Origin: Dendrolimus kikuchii
Lineage: Eukaryota > Arthropoda > Insecta > Lepidoptera > Lasiocampidae
Assembly (NCBI GenBank): GCA_019925095.2
Contig: CM034406.1
Span: forward strand, 15,596,388 to 15,660,387
Length of the DNA stretch: 64,000 bases
Direction: 5' to 3'
Below are positions 56,537 through 64,000 of this stretch, in pieces. The notes beneath the pieces were generated by a model. It searched no databases. It was not told the origin of the DNA and worked only from the letters and a program-made list of their open reading frames with translations. Within the stretch, counting starts at the first letter, position 1, and every line of letters starts with the position of its first letter. A program made the translations under genes and the position numbers.

Positions 56537-56768
56537 AATATTTTCTTAAGTTTTCGCGACTTGTATACATAATAAAACTACGTTTTAACGGTTTTAAGCG
56601 CGGTAATTTTATTTGATTTTGGTTTTTCCGACGTTTCGGCCACTTTTCAGTGGCCGTGATCACGGAAGACAAAGATGTCAAGTGTCAACGACCGAAAAGT
56701 GGCCGAAACGTCGGAAAAACCAAAATCAAATAAAATTACCGCGCTTAAAACCGTTAAAACGTAGTTTT
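56537..56768. mobile_element. Repeat family D inverted dimer, flanked by 14-bp direct repeats
   Basis: ATTAAGTATAACCT flanks the insert at 56523-56536 and 56769-56782. Inside, 56571-56771 is an almost perfect palindrome: left arm 'aataaaactacgttttaacg', 'gttttaagcgcggtaatttt', 'ggtttttccgacgtttcggc', 'cacttttc' and the same in reverse on the right; the short centre reads 'agtggccgtgatcacggaag' and 'acaaagatgtcaagtgtcaa'. A 14-bp target duplication indicates retrotransposon-type integration. Motif GGCCGAAACGTCGG occurs on both arms. Confidence 0.85.
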
Positions 56769-56989
56769 ATTAAGTATAACCTGTATTTATTCTAGCTTTA
56801 AACTATAAGTACATACATAGAATTAATATCAATGTTTCAAATATAATTCAAAGTATATAGCCAATGGGATCTTATTCTTTTCTCGATCTTATTATTTCTA
56901 AATCAATAACAGTCATAATTGCAATTTATATATCTCTAAGTGTCCTCTATATCACTTTTAGTACTATTACTCTTATCTCTTAATATACA

Positions 56990-57328
56990 TATACACACAC
57001 ACACACCAAGAACGGCTGTACCGATTTGGCTGAAAAGACATAGGATACTTTTTATCCCATTGGAATCGGTAGATGGCGCTGAGATCGGGTTCTAGAATCC
57101 TCCTAATCACCTGGAGCAATTTTGGTGATTTTGTTTTTATGTGTTTGACTGAATTCCCGGATGGTTAGATTCACAATTAGAACCGGTATATGGTGCTGAG
57201 ATCGGGATCTAGAATCCTCCTAATCACCTGGACCGATTTTGGTGATTTTGTTTTTGTGTGTTTGAGTGGGTTCCCGGATGGTTTAGATTCGCAATTGGAA
57301 CCGGAAGGTGGCGCTGGGATCGGGTCCT

Positions 57329-57332
<4 letters not shown>
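56990..57332 (+). mobile_element. Helitron of the second family, 3' end replaced by (TA)n
   Basis: 'aagaacggctgtaccgattt', then three units of about 117 bp starting at 57066, 57183 and 57301, as in the copy at 50997-51443. It breaks at 'gatcgggtcctacattt' and a TA repeat follows, so the hairpin and CTAG end are missing. Confidence 0.7.

Positions 57333-57384
<52 letters not shown>
57333..57384. repeat. (TA)n microsatellite
   Basis: About 25 TA repeats, self-complementary, joined directly to the Helitron fragment. Confidence 0.95.
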
Positions 57385-57389
<5 letters not shown>

Positions 57390-57924
57390 AAGCACTATAA
57401 AAGCACTAGACAAAGATGGTAACGGAGTGGATACCCTGAGTTGGGAAAAGAAGACAGTACAAAAGATATGATGATGATAATAAGGAAGTTGCAGGTCCCA
57501 TATGGCCAAGATTAGCGAGGGACAGAAATACATGGAAGAGGCCTATGTATCAAATACTAAATATTTAGGAAACTTAATTGTAAACATTTGTTATTAGCAA
57601 TAATAATTTGATTTGATTCCAGATTAGATCCTAGTGAGTCAAAAACTGAAAGTCTTAAAACAAAATAATAATTTGAAATACCATCTGCAACAAAAAATAT
57701 CCTTTGGTCGAAATGTTGCTTAAGAAAAAATGGTGGTAAATTGCAAGGAATTGTAAATTGTACAAATTTGTAAGTTGTATGTTGAGTATTTTCATAATGC
57801 AAGGATATTGAAATTGCAGACTTGGGTCACAGCTCTTACGGCCCGCTCAATCAATGTGATACTATGCTCTCACAGAATATTGGTGTAAACATTAATTGAG
57901 TTAATTCTGTCTCATACTATGAGT
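57385..57924. other. Unassigned with a reverse-transcriptase scrap at 57480-57555
   Basis: Plus frame 'AGPIWPRLARDRNTW' resembles the AGPRWxxLARDRxxW motif near the C-terminus of many insect non-LTR reverse transcriptases. Too short for a confident call. The rest is AT-rich. Confidence 0.4.
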
Positions 57925-58045
57925 GAGAACTCCGGTAACCCACTCCCTCGCACCCATTTCATTTCTGCTTTGGCCATTATTGCAACTGTATATAGATAAT
58001 GATAACTGCTTTCCATTAGGTAGACTGTTTGCTGGATTTGCAATT
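57925..58045 (+). repeat. SINE-like repeat family A fragment (subfamily of 48.9 kb)
   Basis: 'ataatgataactgctttcca', 'ttaggtagactgtttgctgg' and 'atttgcaattaaac' follow the 3' half of family A with strong divergence. Confidence 0.4.
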
Positions 58046-58384
58046 AAACAAAAGTAAACTACATTATACATATTTCAAATAGTCTTATAAAAGTTTGCCC
58101 ACTAGATTCATCAAAAACTCAATTTGTAAATAAAAACACTTCATAGTTTTTTTTTAATATAAATAATAATCTTATGTTATTTATATATCCAAAAATTTGT
58201 TAATTATTAGGTTTTCAAATAGGGCAGCCAATCTAATTATTGTTATCAGATTCTACTACACCAGTAGTGGTAGCCAACACACTACCTGTCTTGAAGAAAT
58301 ATGATATCAATTTACACAATCTTTTCAGCAAGTGGATGAAACTGTCTCAATATTAATCATTTACTAATATATTTTCTAAGTTTT

Positions 58385-58705
58385 TGTTTTTATTGGATGA
58401 GTTCAGCAGATGAGCAGACGGCCCAACCGATGGAAAGTGGTTACCATTGCCTATGAACATTTGCAACACAAAAGGTGCTACCAATGTGCTGCTGTTCTCT
58501 AAAGAAAGACTGGAACCTGGCCACTAATGCCAGTTACTTAGTTAAAAGTTGTTATGGCGGCACACTCTAGACCAGGGGTGGTAGTCATCCAGCAGACAGG
58601 CAAATACCCTACTACCAGACTGTGGTTTGTTTTGTTGCCTCTTATGACAAGCTGCCTAGCCACAGTAAATTGTATTCTTTCTCTATTCCTGCATGCATAA
58701 TAGAG
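58385..58705 (-). repeat. SINE-like repeat family A, copy 10 (near full length)
   Basis: 'gttcagcagatgagcagacg', 'gatggaaagtggttaccatt', 'ggaacctggccactaatgcc', 'gttatggcggcacactctag', 'ttgcctcttatgacaagc' and 'attgtattctttctctattc'. Sense on minus, same strand as the TBC transcript. Confidence 0.8.
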
Positions 58706-59088
58706 ATAACTGAAAGAACTTCTTAGATAGGGTATAGTTATAAGGTGCATTTATTTATTATGATGAGATCCAAAGTTTTTTAATATAGGTTAGAAAGCTA
58801 AGGCAGGAGCACCTTAGCCGTTATTTTTTTTATAACCATCCAAATTCACTTTATATCTCAAATAATAAATAAATGCCAGGTGCCAGTTCCCAGGGCCCTG
58901 ATAACAACAAACAGAAATTTAAGGCAGTTCCTTGATGTTTGTTCAACCAAAATAAAATTTATAGGAAAGTATCAGAGTTCATAACTTGGACTAACAATTT
59001 TCAAGTTAGAGTTAAACAAATTTTGCATACATTATTTCCAATTAATACAAGCTTTTTTGGCAGGTAGGATTAATTATATGATACTCAC

Positions 59089-59225
59089 GGTTCTGGACTG
59101 TACTGAGCACCTCCGAAAAACCCATGTCTATCTGGCTGAGTGGTCACAGACGAGCATATCGAAGTAGTGTCTCCGGCTTCACTACGATCACCACCAACAC
59201 TCTTAACACTTTTTTGCAACGACAT
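59089..59225 (-). CDS. TBC1D10: TBC1D10-type Rab GAP, coding exon 1 (start codon)
   Basis: ATG at 59223-59225, 45 codons and CC of Pro46, donor 'gtgagt'. It encodes MSLQKSVKSVGGDRSEAGD, then TSICSSVTTQPDRHGFFGGA and QYSPEP. The PDRxGFFGGxQY motif is the conserved N-terminal mark of Whacked/TBC1D10 proteins and supports this as the true first coding exon. No other in-frame upstream ATG is needed. The full protein (358 residues) should act as a GTPase-activating protein, most likely for Rab35-type Rabs from what is known of this subfamily, at membranes in polarised or exocytic traffic; the substrate is an inference. Confidence 0.93.
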
Positions 59226-60117
59226 CTTAGCCAAAATCTATCACCACTCAACACGCCACTACCATCACTTACACAAAACACTAAACAACACCGCGAGTGG
59301 GCGTATAGCGTGATTAAATACAAAACATGTAACCCGCACGGGCAAATTTACCTTCTGTTGAAGGTGCAGAGGATGTCAACACTTAGCACCAATTGTAAAA
59401 AACAATAAAGTAACTTATATATCGACTATAAAGAGAATGCCGCATAGCCGGAGATGGTAAATATGGTAATAGAACGTGCGCAGAATAAATACAAACTTTA
59501 ATTTTCTTATCAAAACTTAACGTGTGGGTGGGCGAAACGAACACAAATACGTCATTTAATTTTTTTTAAATGTTGCAATGCATCGCCGATCGCGTCTTTC
59601 GCTGTGAAACTATTAGAATAAACGATACAGAATCGGTTCAATATATTATTCGGTTATTTAGGTTTTTTATTTAGCACTGAATTTGTGTCAGAATTTAAAT
59701 TTCAAAATACTTAAGAACCCTACATATTTCATTATTATAATAAATCTAATAATATTCAAAATTGTCAGTTGATGGTGCAAGCGAAGTAAAACTCGCTGTC
59801 TACCACCCTTTTCACCTTTATGCTTGGATTATCTACCTAATGATTCTACTTCTTACTATCCATTAATAAAATCGCAGTACTTATTCATTATTCTGTGGAT
59901 AGAACAGTGATATTGTTTGTATAGAGTTTAGTTATAAAATAAATCACGTGTTGTTATAACATTCACATTCCGGTGTCAATTACATTAATTACTAAAAGAG
60001 AGCCTTAATAAAAAAATGAGATAAAATCATTATATTCCCAAGACTTTTCAATTCAATGAAATGATTACCAGTACAAAATATTTTTTATCGGTTTAGTTAG
60101 CCGGTAATCCGGTATAA
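59226..60117 (-). promoter_or_regulatory. 5' UTR and upstream region of TBC1D10 (boundaries unknown)
   Basis: The first 200 bp above the ATG are GC-richer and intron-free in appearance, as expected for a 5' UTR. A TATA-like 'cgatatataag' (minus) lies at about 59414-59424, and a donor-like 'cagaaggtaaat' near 59350 might mark a non-coding exon. The R1 element starts about 0.9 kb upstream of the ATG, facing away. Confidence 0.35.
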
Positions 60118-60120
60118 CAG

Positions 60121-60957
60121 GCTGCGAAGCCTGCGGTAGTATTCCGTGAGCCGAAGTCGGCCGCAGTTATCATCAAACTGCTGCCGGCAGCGGCCGCGAA
60201 GGGTGTCGGTTATCGCGAGGTCTTCGCGAAGGCCTCGACGGTGGTCGACATCGCGGCCATGGGCCTCCGCGAGGGGCTGAAGGTGGTGCGGACCGTCAGG
60301 GACGCGCGCCTTCTCGAGTTCCAGCCGGGACCCGAGAGCGCGGCCAAGGCGGACCGCGTCGCCGAGGCTCTGCGCGGAGCCCTTGCAGGGATGGCCGAGG
60401 TCGTCCGCCCCGTAAAGCGTGGGGAGCTTTACGTCTCTGGGCTGGACGAATCGGTCACGGTCGATGGGCTGCGTGACGCGATCGCGCGCGCCGGCAAATG
60501 CCGGCGCGACGACGTGCGCACGAAGCACATCGGTGCAGGACCGGGCGGTTTGGGCGCATCGTACGTGATGTGCCCCGTCGCTGCTGCCAAAGTCATCGTC
60601 GAGATGGGCTACCTCGTGGTAGGCTTCACCTCGGCGAGGGTAGAGGCACTGGAAGCCAGACCGATACGTTGTTACCGGTGTTACAACGTCGGCCATGGCG
60701 CCCAGACCTGTCCGGACACGTGCCCGGACCGGACTAACTTGTGTCTCCGCTGCGGTAAGAGCGGACACAAGATGCCGGACTGCACGGCCCGGAACCCCCA
60801 CTGCGCGGCGTGTGCGGCGGGGGGACTCAACGCTGCCCACCCCACGTTGGCGAGGTTCTGCCAGCCTCCCTACGTGAAGGGCAAATTCGTCCATCCGAGG
60901 ACGAAACAACGCACGGGTGTTACGGGAGTACGCGCAATGGACACCTCCAATGCCTAG
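60121..60957 (+). CDS. ORF1 (gag-like) of the R1-clade element, 5'-truncated
   Basis: Open in frame from 60118, with a stop (TAA 60115-60117) just outside the element; ends TAG 60955-60957. The preserved 279 codons contain VVFREPKSAAVIIKLLPAAA, a central domain (ELYVSGLDESVTVDGLRDAI) and three C-terminal zinc knuckles: CYRCYNVGHGAQTC, CLRCGKSGHKMPDC and a variant CAACAAGGLNAAHPTLARFC. Three knuckles are usual for R1/TRAS/SART ORF1 RNA-binding proteins. The N-terminal part is lost, so it can no longer be made as a full gag protein. No frameshift or stop in what remains. Confidence 0.9.
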   Translation, partial: AAKPAVVFREPKSAAVIIKLLPAAAAKGVGYREVFAKASTVVDIAAMGLREGLKVVRTVRDARLLEFQPGPESAAKADRVAEALRGALAGMAEVVRPVKRGELYVSGLDESVTVDGLRDAIARAGKCRRDDVRTKHIGAGPGGLGASYVMCPVAAAKVIVEMGYLVVGFTSARVEALEARPIRCYRCYNVGHGAQTCPDTCPDRTNLCLRCGKSGHKMPDCTARNPHCAACAAGGLNAAHPTLARFCQPPYVKGKFVHPRTKQRTGVTGVRAMDTSNA

Positions 60958-63900
60958 TACGCCCGTAACAATACTATTTCAGGCGAACGTAAACCACTCC
61001 CCCACCGCTCAGGATTTGTGCCTGCAGGCGATGGCGGAGTGGCAAGCGAACTTGGCCGTAATAAGCGAACCTTATTACGTGCCGCCTTGCGGCAATTGGG
61101 TGGGCGACCTCGACGACGTGGTAGCGGTGGTGGCCAGAGCCGGTTCTGGCACACCGCTTACATGTCTTGAAAGAGGAAAGGGCTATGCGGTGGCGGAGAG
61201 CGGGAGTATCGTCGTCATAGGCGTTTACTTTTCGCGCAGCCGCCCCCTGGCGGAGTTCGAGCTTCACTTGGACGCCATCAGGGCTGCCATAGACAGATTG
61301 TCGCCTAAAACGATCTTCGTGATGGGCGACTTTAACGCAAAACACTGTTCCTGGGGAAATACGTTCACGGAACCTAGGGGCCGGACGGTTGAGGAATGGG
61401 CTCTTCAATCCGGCCTGACCATATTGAACCAGGGATCGGTCCAGACCTGCGTGCGCGCGCGGGGTGGATCGGTCATCGACCTGTCATTCGCCACTCATGC
61501 GGCCGCCCGCAGAGTTGTCGGATGGAGGGTGCTGGAGGAGGTGGAGTCGCTCTCTGATCATCGGTACATCAGATTTGAGCTTACCCCCTCCTCCGGTCCG
61601 AGCCCTGTTCATCGCCCCCCTCTCTTCCCGCGTTGGGCCCTTACCAAGCTCGATCCGGAGCAGGCTGAGGAGTGGGCACTCACGGAAAGCTGGGCCTACC
61701 CAGTCGAATTCGAGAACCTGGAGTCGCAGGCAGAGCAAATGCGCAAGACCCTGACGAGGGTTTGCGACGCGGCGATGCCTCGCGTCTCCAAGCGGCAGCC
61801 TCCGTGCAAGCAGGTCCACTGGTGGACCGAGGAGCTGGGCGAGATGCGAAAGGCAGTTCGCATCATCAGCCACAGGCTCAAACGCTGCAGGGCGCGCCGT
61901 CCTCCGGACTACGTCGCGGAAAATGGACTCGTGGGAGAGTTTAGGGAGGCCAGAAAGGCCCTTTCGATTGCAATACTGCAAGCGAAAGCCCGGGCTCGGG
62001 CCGAGCTCCTCGAGACGCTCGATCGGGACCCTTGGGGGCGTCCGTACCGTGGGGCTCGCAACACGTTGCGGCCTTGCACATCCACGGTCACGGAAACGCT
62101 CGAACCCGAGGTGCTCCGGTCGGTTATCGACGGGCTCTTCCCGGATCCGGGAAACTTCACTCCCCCCAGTATGGGTCCACCCGTTCCCGACACTCCCACG
62201 GACGAGGAGCCTCACTCCATCTCCGAGGGGGAACTAGACGTTGCCCTGGACCGGCTCCGGGGCAGGAAGACGGCACCGGGACCCGACGGGGTTCCAGGTC
62301 GACTCCTCTTCCTGGCCGCTAAACATCTACGCGGCCAGTTGCGGGAACTGTTCGAAGCCTGTATTCGCGCAGGTCGGCTCCCGTCGCAATGGAAGGAGGG
62401 TCGTTTGTGCCTGATTCCCAAGGGAGGTCGGCCTCCCAACGATCCGTCCGCCTTCAGGCCCATAGTGCTGCTGAACGAGGTCGCTAAGGTCTTCGAAAAG
62501 ATCTTGGCGGAGCGGCTCGTGAAGCATCTCGACACTGTGGAGCCGGGGCTTTCAGAAACGCAGTTCGGGTTTCGGCGGAGGCGCTCCACGATGGACGCCT
62601 TCGAGACGCTGCGAACGTCAACGGACGAAGCCGTCCAAGCGAAGGATGTCGTTCTTGCGGTGTCGCTAGACATAGCGAACGCCTTTAACAGCCTCCCTCA
62701 TGAGACGATCAGGGAGGGGCTCCGCGCGCATGGAGTCCCCCCGTACCTCACGAGGCTGTTGGGCGCGTACCTGCAGGATCGACATATCCTTTGGGAGGGC
62801 GGTGAGTCCGGCAATCCCGAGGTAGGTCGTCGACGCGTCGCGTGCGGCGTTCCACAGGGGTCGGTCCTCGGGCCGATTCTTTGGAACGTAGGTTATGACT
62901 GGATCCTTCGGGTTCCGGTCCTACCCGGGGTAGGGCTGATCTGCTTTGCGGACGACACCCTACTCACGGCACGCGCTGCGTCATTTGCGGAATCCGTGGA
63001 CGTCGCTAACGCCGGGTTGGCGATTGTCGTAGATCGAATAGCTAGGCTGGGCTTGAGGGTCTCCCCCGCGAAAACGGAGGCCATCATGTTCCATAGGAAA
63101 TTTCGCAATCCCCCCGCGGACTTGACCGTTTCGGTCCAAGGGGTGGCCATTAGAGTAGGGCCCCAGATGAAATATCTGGGGCTAGTTCTCGATGGGAAAT
63201 GGCTGTTCAAAGCGCACTTTGAGCAGCTAGTTCCCAAACTCGTCAAATCCGCGGGCGCACTCTCGAGGCTGCTTCCCAACGTAGGGGGCCCGGGAGGTGC
63301 GACGCGGAAACTTTACTCTGGCATCCTGAGGAGTATGGCACTGTACGGTGCACCCGTCTGGTCCATTGCACTTCACCGCCACAACAGAACCCTGCTGCAA
63401 CGGGCGCAGCAGGTTCTGGCCGTGAGGACCATACGGGGGTATCGCACAGTGTCGCGGACGGCGGCCACCCTCCTGGCAGGCGATCCGCCCTGGCATCTCC
63501 AGGCGGACGTCCTGACAGTGGTGCGCCGCACCCGGCAGGATGCCCTAGCTAGAGGCCTGACCTTCTGTCAGGTCGAAATCGAGGCGATCAGGAAGCGGGA
63601 AACCGCCTCCATGATCGCCGTCTGGTCTCAAGAGCTCGACAACCCTGCGGCCTATGGCGGCTACACGGTGGACGCAATCAGGCCACAGCTGACGGAATGG
63701 GTCAACCGCACCAGCGGCACCCTGACCTTCAGGACGACACAGATACTTACCGGACACGGATGTTTCGATAAGTATCTGTGTCGCATTGTGGGCTGCTTGC
63801 CTTCCCCGGACTGCCGCCAGTGCGGCGCGCCCGACACGGCGTTACACACGCTTGTCGAGTGCGCCGCATGGGCGCCGCAGCGTTTCGAACTTGAGACGCA

Positions 63901-64000
63901 CGTAGGTCCAGTCGACTCGCTCTGCGACTTGGTCAAGGCCATGCTGCAGAGCAGCGACAATTGGGGGGCTGCGGTTACTTTTTGCGAGACAGTAATGTCA
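60950..64000 (+). CDS. ORF2 (endonuclease-reverse transcriptase) of the R1-clade element, open to window end
   Basis: ATG at 60950-60952 overlaps the ORF1 stop (ATGCCTAG), in the +1 frame relative to ORF1. I read 1017 codons to position 64000 without a stop. Apurinic-type endonuclease: SEPY (39-42), GDFNAKH (126-132), SDHRY (202-206). Reverse transcriptase: APGPDG (442-447), FRPIVLLNEVAKVFEK, QFGFRRRRSTMDAF, SLDIANAFNSLPH, GVPQGSVLGPILWN, catalytic FADD (666-669). C-terminal zinc knuckle C955-C958-H966-C971. The end ETVMS matches VMSAKEEAERERE in the 40-kb fragment, so only a few dozen residues are missing. All catalytic motifs present: a recently active copy, though dead-on-arrival for autonomy because of its 5' truncation. 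Confidence 0.93.
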   Translation, partial: MPSTPVTILFQANVNHSPTAQDLCLQAMAEWQANLAVISEPYYVPPCGNWVGDLDDVVAVVARAGSGTPLTCLERGKGYAVAESGSIVVIGVYFSRSRPLAEFELHLDAIRAAIDRLSPKTIFVMGDFNAKHCSWGNTFTEPRGRTVEEWALQSGLTILNQGSVQTCVRARGGSVIDLSFATHAAARRVVGWRVLEEVESLSDHRYIRFELTPSSGPSPVHRPPLFPRWALTKLDPEQAEEWALTESWAYPVEFENLESQAEQMRKTLTRVCDAAMPRVSKRQPPCKQVHWWTEELGEMRKAVRIISHRLKRCRARRPPDYVAENGLVGEFREARKALSIAILQAKARARAELLETLDRDPWGRPYRGARNTLRPCTSTVTETLEPEVLRSVIDGLFPDPGNFTPPSMGPPVPDTPTDEEPHSISEGELDVALDRLRGRKTAPGPDGVPGRLLFLAAKHLRGQLRELFEACIRAGRLPSQWKEGRLCLIPKGGRPPNDPSAFRPIVLLNEVAKVFEKILAERLVKHLDTVEPGLSETQFGFRRRRSTMDAFETLRTSTDEAVQAKDVVLAVSLDIANAFNSLPHETIREGLRAHGVPPYLTRLLGAYLQDRHILWEGGESGNPEVGRRRVACGVPQGSVLGPILWNVGYDWILRVPVLPGVGLICFADDTLLTARAASFAESVDVANAGLAIVVDRIARLGLRVSPAKTEAIMFHRKFRNPPADLTVSVQGVAIRVGPQMKYLGLVLDGKWLFKAHFEQLVPKLVKSAGALSRLLPNVGGPGGATRKLYSGILRSMALYGAPVWSIALHRHNRTLLQRAQQVLAVRTIRGYRTVSRTAATLLAGDPPWHLQADVLTVVRRTRQDALARGLTFCQVEIEAIRKRETASMIAVWSQELDNPAAYGGYTVDAIRPQLTEWVNRTSGTLTFRTTQILTGHGCFDKYLCRIVGCLPSPDCRQCGAPDTALHTLVECAAWAPQRFELETHVGPVDSLCDLVKAMLQSSDNWGAAVTFCETVMS

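Larger units (their letters stand above)
60118..64000 (+). mobile_element. R1-clade non-LTR retrotransposon, 5'-truncated, runs off the window
   Basis: A sharp rise in GC near 60118 marks the 5' truncation within ORF1. The element carries ORF1 (gag-like) and ORF2 (endonuclease, reverse transcriptase, zinc knuckle) in overlapping frames and continues past 64000. No TTAGG arrays or rDNA flank it, so there is no sign of the telomere or rDNA targeting known for TRAS/SART/R1. It inserted upstream of, and divergent from, TBC1D10. Confidence 0.9.

Noticed and set aside
56537..56768. An active hammerhead ribozyme
   Set aside because: The GAAAC segment is present, but the CUGAUGA core and a plausible stem II are missing.
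60097..60909. A 270-codon open frame on the minus strand
   Set aside because: It is the antisense shadow of GC-rich ORF1; the plus frame has zinc knuckles and a clear stop-start junction with ORF2.
61484..62215. A 243-codon minus-strand frame
   Set aside because: Antisense shadow of ORF2; the plus strand carries endonuclease and reverse-transcriptase motifs throughout.
60118..64000. A telomere-targeted TRAS/SART element
   Set aside because: No TTAGG or related telomeric repeats flank the visible end, so only the R1 clade can be supported.

Overview
This window looks like nuclear DNA from a moth or butterfly. It is AT-rich (with GC-rich islands where genes or fresh retrotransposons lie), genes have short exons and long introns, and the dispersed repeats are of lepidopteran type: Helitrons ending in an odd 'GCGGGC...GCTAG', R1-clade and RTE-type non-LTR elements, tRNA-derived SINEs and many MITEs. 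The order Lepidoptera is an inference from repeat style, not proven.

Layout. (1) Positions 1319-3700 hold the last two coding exons of a plus-strand gene whose start lies left of the window; its identity is uncertain. (2) Positions 3.7-26.5 kb are gene-poor: MITEs, SINE-like repeats, a decayed BEL/Pao integrase end and R1-type 3' ends. (3) Positions 26,708-59,225 hold a complete minus-strand gene for a TBC1D10/EPI64/Whacked-type Rab GTPase-activating protein. Six coding exons join with matching phases into a predicted 358-residue protein with both catalytic TBC fingers. The first coding intron is about 25.9 kb and is full of mobile DNA; the second is almost entirely a 22-unit, 41-bp minisatellite. 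(4) Two exon-like plus-strand open frames (42,462-42,674 and 54,869-55,099) lie inside that large intron. (5) From about 60.12 kb to the window end lies a 5'-truncated R1-clade non-LTR retrotransposon. Its gag tail has three zinc knuckles, and its endonuclease-reverse transcriptase frame is open for 1017 codons and runs off the window. ORF1 stop and ORF2 start overlap (ATGCCTAG).

The mobile DNA is the bulk of the window. One roughly 280-bp SINE-like family appears at about ten loci. Helitrons and Helitron ends appear at a dozen loci. At least five MITE types have recognisable terminal repeats, several with target duplications (TTAA, TA, TAA). One dispersed family carrying a GGCCGAAACGTCGG motif occurs as inverted dimers at two of four loci; one such dimer is bounded by 14-bp direct repeats, which suggests retrotransposition and possibly a Penelope-like origin.

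I found no new enzymatic or defence system. The least explained items are the inverted-dimer family, the minisatellite that fills an intron with higher-order structure, the 54.9-kb orphan exon and the near-perfect palindrome at 7.6 kb.
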